A DNA stretch of 64,000 nucleotides from Vibrio bathopelagicus (GCF_014879975.1 NZ_CP062500.1:1612001-1676000); one strand, 5' to 3'. Positions 16,682-26,032 are shown, counted from the stretch's first letter. Notes: generated by a model not told the origin, from the letters alone. Program-made: numbers and translations.

Positions 16682-16717
16682 ACCAATGAATAGAATTTAA
16701 CAGATAATGGTGGATGT

Positions 16718-19354
16718 ATGTCTGATGTGAAACTTGAACGGACCCAGAACCTTGAACGAAACCAGTACCGTAAGCCTTTACCCGGTACTCCTTTAGAGTA
16801 TTTCGACGCTTGTGAAGCGATAGAAGCGATATCACCCGGCAGCTATAAAACTTTGCCTTATACGTCGCGAGTATTGGCGGAACAATTAGTAAGACGTTGT
16901 AATCCTGAAACCCTTGAAGACAGCTTAAAACAGATCATTGAGCGTAAGAGTGACTTAGATTTTCCTTGGTATCCTGCGCGTGTCGTGTGCCATGACATTC
17001 TAGGTCAAACCGCTTTGGTTGATTTAGCTGGCTTACGCGATGCGATTGCGGATCAAGGTGGCGACCCTGCCAAAGTAAACCCAGTGGTCGAAACTCAATT
17101 GATTGTTGATCACTCTTTAGCCGTTGAACATGCCGGGTTTGATAGCGAAGCATTTGATAAAAACCGCGCCATTGAAGAGCGTCGAAACGAAGACCGTTTT
17201 CACTTTATTGAATGGTGTAAAACCTCGTTTCAAAACGTAAGTGTGATTCCTGCAGGTAATGGAATTATGCACCAGATTAACTTAGAGAAAATGTCTCCGG
17301 TTATTCAATCCAAAGAAGGCATAGCGTTCCCTGATACCTGTGTCGGTACCGATAGCCATACGCCTCACGTTGATGCTTTGGGCGTAATCGCAATCGGAGT
17401 GGGTGGCTTGGAAGCCGAGACTGTGATGTTAGGTCGTCCTTCGATGATGCGATTGCCTGATATTGTCGGCGTTAAACTGACTGGTCAAAGACAAGAAGGG
17501 ATAACGGCAACGGATATTGTCCTCGCGATTACTGAGTTTCTTCGCAATGAGAGAGTGGTCTCAAGCTATTTGGAATTCTTCGGTGAAGGGGCTCGTGCAC
17601 TAACCATTGGTGACCGCGCAACAATATCGAACATGACACCAGAATATGGTGCGACTGCGGGTATGTTCTACATCGATGAGCAGACTATTCAATATCTCAA
17701 GCTGACAGGGCGAGAACCCGAACAGGTTGAGCTAGTTGAGCGTTACGCCAAACAAACCGGACTATGGGCTGACGATCTAGATTCTGCTCAATACGAACGT
17801 GTGCTTGAGTTTGATTTGTCTAAAGTTGAGCGCAACCTTGCGGGGCCTTCGAATCCTCATCGCCGTTTGCCAACCAGCGAACTTGCCAATCAAGGCATCA
17901 GTCAAGCATCCTGGAAAGAGCAACACGCTGAAAGATATTCCGACGACCAAATGCCAGATGGCGCCGTGATCATTGCGGCGATTACCTCTTGTACCAATAC
18001 CAGTAACCCAAGAAACGTCGTCGCCGCTGCTTTGGTCGCTAAGAAAGCCAATCAGCTTGGATTAGTTCGCAAGCCGTGGGTTAAAACGTCATTCGCTCCA
18101 GGTTCAAAGGTGGCCAAGTTATATCTTGAATCTGCAGGTTTGCTGCCTGAACTTGAACAATTAGGCTTTGGTATCGTCGGCTATGCCTGCACTACCTGTA
18201 ACGGAATGAGCGGTGCCTTAGACCCAGCTATTCAAAAAGAGATCATAGACCGCGACCTGTATTCAACCGCCGTATTATCTGGGAACCGAAATTTCGATGG
18301 TCGAATCCATCCTTATGCTAAACAAGCGTTTTTAGCTTCACCGCCATTGGTGGTTGCTTATGCTTTAGCTGGCACGATTCGATTTGATATCGAGAAAGAC
18401 AGCCTAGGTACAGACAATAACGGCCAACCAATCTACCTAAGTGATTTGTGGCCAAGTGATGCAGAAATTGATGAGGTTGTCGGTGAGCATGTTAAGCCTC
18501 AGCAATTTCAACAAATCTACGTGAAAATGTTCCAGCCAGACGAGGAACAGGTGACTAGTGAGCCGCTTTATGATTGGCGACCTCAGAGCACTTATATACG
18601 CAGACCTCCATATTGGGAAGGGGCACTTGCTGGTGAGCGAAGCCTTTCTGGTATGAGACCTTTGGCGATCTTAAGTGACAATATCACCACGGATCATCTA
18701 TCGCCTTCAAACGCGATTCTCGCTTCGAGTGCGGCAGGTGAGTATTTGGCGAAAATGGAAGTTCCAGAAGAGGACTTTAACTCTTATGCGACTCATCGAG
18801 GTGATCACTTAACCGCACAACGAGCGACATTCGCTAACCCGAAGCTGTTTAATGAAATGGTGAAAGATGCTGGAGAAGTCGTGCAAGGCTCATTAGCAAG
18901 GGTTGAGCCTGAAGGTCAAGTCACTCGTATGTGGGAAGCGATAGAAACCTACATGAATCGTAAACAACCTCTGATTGTCGTTGCTGGCGCAGACTACGGA
19001 CAAGGCTCTTCACGCGATTGGGCGGCTAAAGGCGTGCGGTTAGCGGGTGTTGAAGTGATTGTTGCAGAAGGCTTTGAACGCATTCACAGAACCAACTTGG
19101 TCGGCATGGGTGTATTGCCTCTGCAATTCAAAGTGGGTACGGATCGAAATACTTTAGAGCTGGACGGCACCGAGCTTTACGACGTGTATGGTGATATTGA
19201 AGCAGGCTCTGATTTAGCTTTAGTGATCACTCGTAAAAACGGAGAAAAGCTGGATGTTCCCGTGGCCTGCCGACTAGACACCGCAGACGAAGTGAATGTG
19301 TACAGCGCTGGTGGCGTGTTGCAACGTTTCGCCAAAGACTTTCTCGCCCAGTAG
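16718..19354 (+). CDS. acnD: Fe/S-dependent 2-methylcitrate dehydratase AcnD
   Basis: This 878-residue aconitase-family enzyme is AcnD, which dehydrates 2-methylcitrate to methylaconitate. It works with PrpF and replaces the iron-sulphur-free PrpD. The three Cys ligands of the 4Fe-4S cluster are visible at residue 425 (ITSCTNTSNP) and at 491 and 494 (ACTTCNGMSG). The swivel domain at the C-terminus contains GADYGQGSSRDWAAKG. Identification as AcnD and not AcnA rests on the neighbouring prpF and prpC and on the overall sequence pattern. A GGTGG motif lies before the ATG. It ends 9 bases before prpF, implying co-translation. Confidence 0.93.
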   Translation: MSDVKLERTQNLERNQYRKPLPGTPLEYFDACEAIEAISPGSYKTLPYTSRVLAEQLVRRCNPETLEDSLKQIIERKSDLDFPWYPARVVCHDILGQTALVDLAGLRDAIADQGGDPAKVNPVVETQLIVDHSLAVEHAGFDSEAFDKNRAIEERRNEDRFHFIEWCKTSFQNVSVIPAGNGIMHQINLEKMSPVIQSKEGIAFPDTCVGTDSHTPHVDALGVIAIGVGGLEAETVMLGRPSMMRLPDIVGVKLTGQRQEGITATDIVLAITEFLRNERVVSSYLEFFGEGARALTIGDRATISNMTPEYGATAGMFYIDEQTIQYLKLTGREPEQVELVERYAKQTGLWADDLDSAQYERVLEFDLSKVERNLAGPSNPHRRLPTSELANQGISQASWKEQHAERYSDDQMPDGAVIIAAITSCTNTSNPRNVVAAALVAKKANQLGLVRKPWVKTSFAPGSKVAKLYLESAGLLPELEQLGFGIVGYACTTCNGMSGALDPAIQKEIIDRDLYSTAVLSGNRNFDGRIHPYAKQAFLASPPLVVAYALAGTIRFDIEKDSLGTDNNGQPIYLSDLWPSDAEIDEVVGEHVKPQQFQQIYVKMFQPDEEQVTSEPLYDWRPQSTYIRRPPYWEGALAGERSLSGMRPLAILSDNITTDHLSPSNAILASSAAGEYLAKMEVPEEDFNSYATHRGDHLTAQRATFANPKLFNEMVKDAGEVVQGSLARVEPEGQVTRMWEAIETYMNRKQPLIVVAGADYGQGSSRDWAAKGVRLAGVEVIVAEGFERIHRTNLVGMGVLPLQFKVGTDRNTLELDGTELYDVYGDIEAGSDLALVITRKNGEKLDVPVACRLDTADEVNVYSAGGVLQRFAKDFLAQ

Positions 19355-19363
19355 GAGCTTGTG

Positions 19364-20536
19364 ATGAACACTAAACAGATAAAAGTGCCTGCGACCTATA
19401 TGCGGGGAGGAACGAGTAAAGGTGTCTTCTTTAGCTTGAATGATTTACCTGATTCAGCGCAAGTTGCTGGAGAGTCGAGAGATAAGTTGTTACTGAGAGT
19501 CATTGGCAGTCCAGATCCGTATGGTAAACAAACCGATGGAATGGGTGGCGCAACATCGAGTACCAGCAAAACCGTGATCGTGTCGAAGAGCAACAGAGTC
19601 GATCACGATGTTGATTACCTCTTTGGTCAAGTGGCAATAGACAAGCCGTTTGTCGATTGGAGTGGTAACTGCGGAAACCTATCTGCAGCGGTAGGTCCAT
19701 TTGCTATTCATAGTGGCTTAGTCGATTCAAACCGTATTCCAAAAAACGGTGTGGTCGAGGTGCGAGTATGGCAAGTGAACATAGAGAAAACCATCATTGT
19801 TCATGTTCCTATCGTTAATGGTGAAGTCCAAGAGTTGGGTGATTTTGAACTCGATGGTGTCACTTTCCCAGCTGCTGAAATCCAAGTCGATTTTCTAGAC
19901 CCAGCTGATGCGAGTGGCTCCATGTTCCCAACGGGGAATGTCGTAGATTTTTTAGATGTTCCTGAATTGGGGTGTATCAAAGCGACTTACATTAACGCTG
20001 GTATACCGACCATTTTTGTTGATGCGGAATCGGTGGGATATCAAGGTACTGAGCTTCAATTGGATATCAACAGTGATTCGAAAGCTTTGGCATTGTTTGA
20101 ATCCATCCGAGCACATGGCGCAGTTGCAATGGGACTTATCGATTCCTTAGAACAAGCGGAATTACGTCAACACACACCGAAAGTCGCGTTTGTTGCTAAG
20201 CCTCAAGCGTATCAGGCTTCAAGTGGTAAATCGGTATCAGTTGACGATACCGATCTTCTGGTACGAGCTTTGTCTATGGGGCAATTACATCACGCTATGA
20301 TGGGCACTGCTGCGGTCGCCATTGCTTCAGCGGCGAGTGTTCCGGGTACGTTAGTTAACTTAGCAGCCGGTGAGGGGCCCCGTGATGTTGTGACTTTTGG
20401 TCATCCATCAGGAACCTTGAAGGTGGGTGCTAAAGCTCTGCAGACGGAAAGCGGTTGGAAAATAGAAAGGGCGATAATGAGTCGTAGTGCCCGAGTGATC
20501 ATGGAAGGTGCCATTCGTGTGCCTTTTCCTAAGTAA
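19364..20536 (+). CDS. prpF: Methylaconitate isomerase PrpF (AcnD partner)
   Basis: This 390-residue protein has the diaminopimelate-epimerase-like PrpF fold. PrpF isomerises the trans/cis methylaconitate formed by AcnD. Family landmarks are the opening YMRGGTSKGVFF and GKQTDGMGGATSSTSK in the first quarter. Later come VDWSGNCGNLSAAVGPFAI and the C-terminal GPRDVVTFGHPSG. The ATG at 19364 is preferred over the GTG one codon earlier because AGGAG is then six bases away. It follows acnD by 9 bases, and acnD-prpF pairing is a conserved marker of this form of the pathway. Confidence 0.94.
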   Translation: MNTKQIKVPATYMRGGTSKGVFFSLNDLPDSAQVAGESRDKLLLRVIGSPDPYGKQTDGMGGATSSTSKTVIVSKSNRVDHDVDYLFGQVAIDKPFVDWSGNCGNLSAAVGPFAIHSGLVDSNRIPKNGVVEVRVWQVNIEKTIIVHVPIVNGEVQELGDFELDGVTFPAAEIQVDFLDPADASGSMFPTGNVVDFLDVPELGCIKATYINAGIPTIFVDAESVGYQGTELQLDINSDSKALALFESIRAHGAVAMGLIDSLEQAELRQHTPKVAFVAKPQAYQASSGKSVSVDDTDLLVRALSMGQLHHAMMGTAAVAIASAASVPGTLVNLAAGEGPRDVVTFGHPSGTLKVGAKALQTESGWKIERAIMSRSARVIMEGAIRVPFPK

Positions 20537-20652
20537 AGCGATTGTCGTGATCAGTTAAATGTTCCGAAAACAACGCTGAGAGAAGAGTGCACCCAAGTGA
20601 ACGGCCAAAAGCTAGGCGCTTGGAAAAATGGATAAATCATGGAGGAGGCACT

Positions 20653-22557
20653 ATGTCTGCTACGAATCGAATGACTAGAAAAACAGATTACATCACCGAG
20701 TATCAATGGGCGAGGGAAGACCCAAATTCGTTTTGGGAAACACAATCACAAGCGATAGATTGGTTTGAGTCACCAAAAACGATCTTACAAACTGACGACA
20801 ACGGTATTGAGCGTTGGTTTCCTGATGGGGTGATGAACACCTGCTGGTTGGCGTTGGATTATCATTGTGAACATGGTCGTGGTGATAAGGTCGCGCTGAT
20901 TTACGACTCACCCGTTACGGGTATTAAGTCGTCTTACACCTACAATGAGCTTCGTGAACAAGTGGCTAAGACCGCTGGTATGTTGGCAGGACAGGGCGTA
21001 ACCAAAGGCGATCGTGTGGTTATCTACATGCCGATGATTCCTGAAGCGGCAATGGCAATGCTAGCCTGTGCAAGGTTGGGCGCAGTGCACTCTGTGGTGT
21101 TCGGTGGTTTTGCGCCCCACGAGCTTGCGGTTCGAATTGAAGATGCTGAGCCCAAGGTCTTGATTACCGCCTCATGTGGTATCGAAATCAACAAAGTTCT
21201 GCCGTATAAACCGATGGTTGACCGAGCCATTATGGATAGTCGTTGGAAGCCTGAAAAAGTCGTAGTGTTCCAAAGAGAGCAATGCCTTTCAGAATTAAAC
21301 AACGAACGTGATTTGCATTGGCAACAAGTCGTTGCAGGCGCTGAGCCTCATGAGTGTGTCCCCGTTCTGGCGACAGACCCGTTATATATTTTGTATACCT
21401 CAGGCACGACAGGTAAACCCAAAGGTGTTGTACGTGATAATGGCGGACATGCTGTTGCGATGAAATACTCGATGAGCACTATCTACGATATGCCGCAAGA
21501 CGGCGTGTTTTGGGCTGCTTCCGATGTCGGCTGGGTGGTTGGGCATTCCTATATTGTTTATGCGCCACTGATTCATGGCTGTACGACCATTTTGTTTGAA
21601 GGTAAGCCAGTACGAACGCCAGATCCGGGCGCGTTTTGGCGTGTGTGCGAAGAGTACAAAGTCGATGTGTTGTTTTCCGCGCCAACAGCATTTAGAGCAA
21701 TCAAGAAAGAAGATCCTGAAGGCGAGTTGCTCACCAAGTATGACTTATCATCGCTCAAGTCGATTTTCATGGCGGGAGAGCGCTTAGACCCGCCAACATT
21801 GGATTGGGTCGAGTCTTATACCAATAAACCGGTTATCGACCATTGGTGGCAGACGGAGACGGGTTGGGCTATCTCTGCAAATCCTACAGGGCTTGAGTCT
21901 TTGCCAGTAAAGGCGGGCTCTTCAACGAAACCTGTACCGGGTTATCAAGTGGAGATCCTCAATGAGTTGGGTGAAATAGCACAAACGAATCAACAAGGTT
22001 TTGTGGCACTCAAACGACCATTACCGCCTGGTTGTTTACCTACGGTATGGCGTAATCATGATCGGTTTGAATCCGGCTATTTGAGTCAGTTTCCAGGCTA
22101 TTATGTTTCTGGTGACGGTGGCTATCTCGATGAAGACGGTTATCTATTTATCATGGGTCGTATTGATGATGTGATTAACGTCGCAGGACATAGATTGTCT
22201 ACTGGTGAAATGGAAGAGATCGTTGGTGGTCACCCAGCAATTGCTGAATGTGCCGTTGTTGGTATTCACGACGACTTGAAGGGGCAGCTCCCACTAGGCT
22301 TAGTCGTGCTAAAAGATGGCGTGAAAGTCGATGGCACTGAGCTGCAAGCTGAGCTAGTGGGTAAGGTTCGAAATGAGATTGGTGCGGTTGCATGTTTTAA
22401 GCAAGCCTTGGTGGTCGAGAGGTTGCCTAAGACGCGCTCGGGCAAGATCTTACGTAGAACCATCCGACAGATAGCCGAAGGCGAGCAATATGTGGTGCCT
22501 TCAACGATTGATGATCCAACAAGCCTAACGGAAATTGCAGAAAAGCTTGGTAAGTAA
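20653..22557 (+). CDS. prpE: Propionyl-CoA synthetase PrpE
   Basis: This 634-residue acyl-CoA synthetase activates propionate with ATP and CoA, feeding the methylcitrate cycle encoded upstream. The AMP-binding P-loop YTSGTTGKPKG is near residues 248-258. HWWQTETGWA is the A5-type motif, GRIDDVINVAGHRLS is in the hinge region, and the acetylatable catalytic Lys lies in RSGKILRR near residue 598. The start at 20653 is chosen because a very strong GGAGGAGG lies just upstream. Acetyl-CoA synthetase Acs is a close relative, but the operon context favours PrpE. No terminator is visible directly after it; the next hairpin is at 22682. Confidence 0.93.
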   Translation: MSATNRMTRKTDYITEYQWAREDPNSFWETQSQAIDWFESPKTILQTDDNGIERWFPDGVMNTCWLALDYHCEHGRGDKVALIYDSPVTGIKSSYTYNELREQVAKTAGMLAGQGVTKGDRVVIYMPMIPEAAMAMLACARLGAVHSVVFGGFAPHELAVRIEDAEPKVLITASCGIEINKVLPYKPMVDRAIMDSRWKPEKVVVFQREQCLSELNNERDLHWQQVVAGAEPHECVPVLATDPLYILYTSGTTGKPKGVVRDNGGHAVAMKYSMSTIYDMPQDGVFWAASDVGWVVGHSYIVYAPLIHGCTTILFEGKPVRTPDPGAFWRVCEEYKVDVLFSAPTAFRAIKKEDPEGELLTKYDLSSLKSIFMAGERLDPPTLDWVESYTNKPVIDHWWQTETGWAISANPTGLESLPVKAGSSTKPVPGYQVEILNELGEIAQTNQQGFVALKRPLPPGCLPTVWRNHDRFESGYLSQFPGYYVSGDGGYLDEDGYLFIMGRIDDVINVAGHRLSTGEMEEIVGGHPAIAECAVVGIHDDLKGQLPLGLVVLKDGVKVDGTELQAELVGKVRNEIGAVACFKQALVVERLPKTRSGKILRRTIRQIAEGEQYVVPSTIDDPTSLTEIAEKLGK

Positions 22558-22681
22558 GACTAAGTTAGGTTTTAGCTTGGTGGTTTAGATTAAGATTGGT
22601 CTGGATTATTGAAGCATAACTCAGTGTGATGCTTTACCTAAACTCGGCTTTATTCATCTCGCAATTCAGCGCATTTACTAT

Positions 22682-22717
22682 GACCTCATTATGAATCCCA
22701 CATATTGAGGTCTTTTT
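22682..22717 (+). terminator. Terminator-like hairpin containing the ribosome-binding site of the next gene
   Basis: Arms GACCTCA (22682-22688) and TGAGGTC (22706-22712) pair. After a T-T mismatch, an inner TATG/CATA adds four pairs, and the hairpin is followed by TTTTT ending at 22717. The next ATG is at 22718, and its GAGGT ribosome-binding site (22707-22711) lies inside the 3' arm. It could terminate the prp operon and also mask translation of the downstream gene. Confidence 0.6.
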
Positions 22718-23170
22718 ATGCGAGCTTACTTTTTGTTGAGTGCTTTACTGATAAGTGGTGCTGCTAGTGCCAGTATTTCAAAGGATGAAGCGAGTCGGGC
22801 ATTGCTAGAACCTTTGAGCCATCCCAAGATATTTAAATGTGTCTCCAAGACAGGTGTCGATTTGTACCAAGCCGTGTTTGATATTGGTGTCGGGTATGGT
22901 GCTGATCCAATTAACTCCAAGATGATCGTCAATTCAAGAAAAGGCCGCTACGAGTATCAAATTTTAGGCGCGGTGAAGTCACAAAGAGCGGGCGAAATCG
23001 TGGTGCTGACTCGCCACCAAGGAGACGGTGTTCAAGTTGCCGCTATGATTGATGAGGGAAATGGTAAGGTACTGGGTATAGGAGATAAAAATCATTATCG
23101 GGATTGTGGTGTAAGGCCACCCGTTAGCACAGCCGATATGCAGAACTTTTGGTCCAAGGCTAAAAGCTAA
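22718..23170 (+). CDS. Exported protein of unknown function
   Basis: I do not recognise this 150-residue protein. It has a clear signal peptide (about residues 1-19, hydrophobic core FLLSALLISGAASA, likely cut after Ala-Ser-Ala). Two Cys residues (KCVSK and RDCGV) in the mature part could form a disulphide bond in the periplasm. The mature part appears to be a small alpha/beta domain with no catalytic motif. The ribosome-binding site GAGGT lies within a hairpin, so translation may be conditional. It appears monocistronic, with a terminator at 23211. Its upstream segment resembles that of the lipoprotein gene at 23412. Confidence 0.8.
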   Translation: MRAYFLLSALLISGAASASISKDEASRALLEPLSHPKIFKCVSKTGVDLYQAVFDIGVGYGADPINSKMIVNSRKGRYEYQILGAVKSQRAGEIVVLTRHQGDGVQVAAMIDEGNGKVLGIGDKNHYRDCGVRPPVSTADMQNFWSKAKS

Positions 23171-23210
23171 AGCTGAACTAGAAAAGCTATAGAGAGAAGA
23201 GTTATGGATG

Positions 23211-23232
23211 CGACCTTATTGGTCGTTTTTTT
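23211..23232 (+). terminator. Intrinsic terminator after the exported protein gene
   Basis: CGACC (23211-23215) and GGTCG (23221-23225) pair around TTATT and are followed by seven T. The stem is short, but the T-run is strong. Confidence 0.7.
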
Positions 23233-23411
23233 CGCTATTTAATTTTTGATGATCAGAGTTCAATCAAGGGTGTGTGTCACCCTCTAGTTATGTGTTGGTT
23301 AAATAATACATAGCTGAATGTTATGTATCTTCTAAACTTGGTTTTATTTATCTCGTTATCGGTTCTATTTAAGATGGCTTCATTCCAAACGAAGAACTAA
23401 GCGAGACTCCT

Positions 23412-23813
23412 ATGACATTCACTAAACCTTTTCTTTTAGCGACACTGATTGTGACTCTTTCTGGCTGTGCATCTCCTGCAACAGACAACGAAAATGAAAA
23501 CGCAGCGCGTAATCGTGGTGCGATTGGTGGTGCCTTATTAGGAGCAACAGCAGGCGCGTTAACTGGAGACGCAAGCTTAGCCGTTAAGGGCGCAGCGTTA
23601 GGCGGTGTGACTGGGGGTGTTGCGGGTTCTATGAAAGACACGGATGACGCGCGAAATGCTCAGCGAACTCAAGTGACGGCAGATGGTTTAGCCCAAGATA
23701 ATCGTACTGACGCTGAAAAGCGCGTTGCAGAAGTGGAAGCGGAAATTAAGCTTATTGAACTGGAACAACAGCTTGCTGAACTCAATGAAGCGAAAGAAGA
23801 CAACGGCGCATAA
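23412..23813 (+). CDS. Small lipoprotein with glycine-zipper segment
   Basis: This 133-residue protein begins with a lipoprotein signal peptide; the lipobox LSGC places the lipidated Cys at residue 20. The following part is Ala/Gly-rich with a glycine-zipper pattern (GAIGGALLGATAGAL and then GAALGGVTGGVAGS), typical of small outer-membrane lipoproteins that insert or oligomerise. The C-terminal third is charged and predicted to be a coiled helix (EKRVAEVEAEIKLIELEQQL). No enzyme motif is present. The role is unknown. It is monocistronic, with a strong terminator at 23861-23887. Confidence 0.8.
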   Translation: MTFTKPFLLATLIVTLSGCASPATDNENENAARNRGAIGGALLGATAGALTGDASLAVKGAALGGVTGGVAGSMKDTDDARNAQRTQVTADGLAQDNRTDAEKRVAEVEAEIKLIELEQQLAELNEAKEDNGA

Positions 23814-23860
23814 GGCGAGAGCTTCGATACACGTTTCATCAATTCAATCTAAATCAAAAC

Positions 23861-23887
23861 AAATGGTCACTTTATGTGGCCATTTTT
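23861..23887 (+). terminator. Intrinsic terminator after the lipoprotein gene
   Basis: AAATGGTCAC (23861-23870) pairs with GTGGCCATTT (23876-23885), with one G-U pair and a TTTAT loop, followed by T residues. Confidence 0.85.
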
Positions 23888-24002
23888 GCATCTAAAACCC
23901 TCAGTTCAAACAACGAATTAATTCAATAACTTGTATAGATACTCACTGCAAGTAAACTAGACTCAGTTTAATTATCAATTGGGTTTGAGAAACGTACTTG
24001 TC

Positions 24003-24482
24003 ATGAATGTCATCTTAAGGGCTGCAAAGCACACCGATCTAGAGCAACTGAATGAGTTGATGTTTGATCTTCACCACCATCATCATATGGCGTGTCCTGA
24101 ACATTTTAAAACGGCGGAAGAGATAGAGCAGGAAAAGAGTATTGCACGATACTTAGATGATCCTGAGTGCTTGGTGTATGTGGCATTAAAAGGTGAGCTG
24201 ATTGTTGGCTTCATCTCGGGGCATTTTTGTGAGCTTATTTCTACCGTGAGTAAACCGGTTCAGATGGGCAGTGTCGATGAGCTTTTTGTGTTGCCGGAAT
24301 ACCGAAAAGCGGATGTGGCTCAAATGTTGTTTAATCGCGTTGAATCTACTTTTGAAGATTATGGTGTCACCCAGGTTTTTGTGGAGGTTTGGGACTTTAA
24401 TTCACCTGCCAAGGACTTCTATCAAAAAATGGGGTTCACACCTCACATTCAATGGATGAGAAAGGCTTTGAACAAAACATAG
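24003..24482 (+). CDS. GNAT-family N-acetyltransferase
   Basis: This 159-residue protein fits the GNAT acetyltransferase fold. It starts ILRAAKHTDLEQLNEL, and its acetyl-CoA binding region (VDELFVLPEYRKADVAQMLF) precedes VEVWDFNSPAKDFYQKMGF, the typical C-terminal helix-strand. The usual Q/RxxGxA pyrophosphate loop is weakened to RKADVA, so activity is plausible but the acceptor is unknown. A TTG at 23979 would add 8 codons; the ATG at 24003 gives the normal GNAT beginning and is preferred, though neither start has a strong ribosome-binding site. It is apparently a single gene. Confidence 0.82.
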   Translation: MNVILRAAKHTDLEQLNELMFDLHHHHHMACPEHFKTAEEIEQEKSIARYLDDPECLVYVALKGELIVGFISGHFCELISTVSKPVQMGSVDELFVLPEYRKADVAQMLFNRVESTFEDYGVTQVFVEVWDFNSPAKDFYQKMGFTPHIQWMRKALNKT

Positions 24483-24566
24483 ACAGCGATTTTGTGTGGG
24501 TTTGATTACACTAAGCAAGATGTATTAGCTGTCTTCTTTTTCTTCTCTTATTTTTAGGTAAATTCG

Positions 24567-25979
24567 TTGGTTATTCGATATTTATTAGTTTTTATTCTGT
24601 CTCTTTTGAGTGCTACTTCCGCTTGGGCTAACAACACCTTGCCTGATCATATCGCGGGCGCTTTGTGTGTAGTACGTGCTGATAACCAAATCGTGTTGGT
24701 TGATGAATTGATCACCGGTCATTTATCTCTGCCGGGTGGAACAGTGGTCTCTGGTGAACCGCCAGCGGTTGCAGCGCAACGTGAAACTTGGGAAGAGGCG
24801 GGTTTGTCCGTTACGGTCGGTGATGTGTTGGGTTATACCGACAGTGCCGTTGTGTATGATTGTATTTCTGATTCTGAAGTGATCAGCTACCAAGCTCGAA
24901 ATGAGTTAGGTGGCTTTGAGCTACCAATTTGGTTCGCTCCTCATTATGGGGTGGAAGTGAGCAGAGCGATGCTATTGCCGCCAACTGAATTGGAAGCAAA
25001 CCAATATCGCTATCCTGAACAATGGCCTGAGATTAACGAATTTTTTCTATCCGCGACAAATCAACCGGTGACTTACGTGACTGAGCTGGTGGGCGCAGCT
25101 CCTAAAGTTCATCAAGTTGAATTGAACTGGATTGTTTCACTTCAAAACACGTTTGATAATCTGCCGAATGTTTTTGCTAATACGGTACTTTTGACAGACT
25201 TATTCGCGAAGCCGTGGATCTTTATCGTGGTTTTGCCGTTAGTCGCTTGGTATTTTGGCCGTAATTTCGCGTTGAAATTTGGTTTCACGCTGATATCAGT
25301 GACTCTCCTTACTTTAATTGCTCACCAAGGCTTTGGTTTTCCACGCCCACATGCCTACCTTCCAACACTGAAATTGGTGATGAGCAGTGGGTATAGTTTT
25401 CCTAGCCTGTTAGCGGCCTTATGGGTCAGCTTAACCTTGTTAGTGCTTTGGAAGTTAAAGCGTTTGTTTGATCAGAAATCGCTCGCGATGGTGGTCGTTG
25501 GTCTGCTTTGGATCATGCTGTTTAAGTCATACTCTGGTAGTGCATTCTTTAGTGATGTACTGATGGGCGGCCTTATGGGCGCATTAGCGGCGTGGCATAT
25601 CGTGAGATTAGACGCGAAACCTGATGTTGATATTAGTGTATTGCTAAGCTCTAAAGCTGTTTGGTGGGGCTTATGCTTGATATCGGTTGTGTTGACGGTT
25701 ATCTGGCCATTACCGACATTCACTTTTTGGTTGGCAATTTTGATGACGATTGCATGTTTAGTGACGTTGACGGACTCAAAACCTTTGGTGGGTCAGTTTT
25801 CGTTTAAGATCGTGGTTGGGGTTATTGTTATGTTACTTACCGGCAATTTGTTGATCAGTTGGGCTGGGAACTTTGTCTCATTTAGTGGTATCGCTTCATT
25901 TATTGTAGAGACCTTACGTTTTCCAATCTTGATTTTGTTCGGTGTCGTGGCATTTCGTCTGCCTTGGGCTAGACAATAA
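24567..25979 (+). CDS. Nudix hydrolase fused to a PAP2-like membrane domain
   Basis: This 470-residue protein starts with TTG, supported by AGGTAA upstream, and carries a signal peptide (residues 1-21). The exported Nudix domain (about 25-165) has a complete Nudix box at residues 58-80 (GTVVSGE, then RETWEEAGL). The C-terminal half has six or more membrane helices arranged like a type 2 phosphatidic acid phosphatase. The three PAP2 signatures are degraded: RPHAYLP is present near 259, but the PSGH site reads PSLL near 280 and the final SRxxxxxH motif reads SGSAFFSD near 322. The Nudix part may act on a periplasmic nucleotide-linked or isoprenoid substrate, while the membrane part may be only an anchor or binder (inference). 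Confidence 0.82.
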   Translation: MVIRYLLVFILSLLSATSAWANNTLPDHIAGALCVVRADNQIVLVDELITGHLSLPGGTVVSGEPPAVAAQRETWEEAGLSVTVGDVLGYTDSAVVYDCISDSEVISYQARNELGGFELPIWFAPHYGVEVSRAMLLPPTELEANQYRYPEQWPEINEFFLSATNQPVTYVTELVGAAPKVHQVELNWIVSLQNTFDNLPNVFANTVLLTDLFAKPWIFIVVLPLVAWYFGRNFALKFGFTLISVTLLTLIAHQGFGFPRPHAYLPTLKLVMSSGYSFPSLLAALWVSLTLLVLWKLKRLFDQKSLAMVVVGLLWIMLFKSYSGSAFFSDVLMGGLMGALAAWHIVRLDAKPDVDISVLLSSKAVWWGLCLISVVLTVIWPLPTFTFWLAILMTIACLVTLTDSKPLVGQFSFKIVVGVIVMLLTGNLLISWAGNFVSFSGIASFIVETLRFPILILFGVVAFRLPWARQ

Positions 25980-26001
25980 TAAGTGGAACGACTCATGTAA
26001 A

Positions 26002-26032
26002 AAAGAAGGCTGTGCAATGCACAGCCTTCTTT
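26002..26032. terminator. Bidirectional terminator between the Nudix-PAP2 gene and yidA
   Basis: A perfect 14-bp stem (AAAGAAGGCTGTGC with its complement) and a 3-base loop lie between convergent genes, with A and T runs on the two sides. It can serve both. Confidence 0.92.

Noticed and set aside
20587..20652. Extended PrpE start (GTG at 20587)
   Set aside because: The added 22 residues are unlike the family, and the strongest ribosome-binding site lies before ATG 20653.
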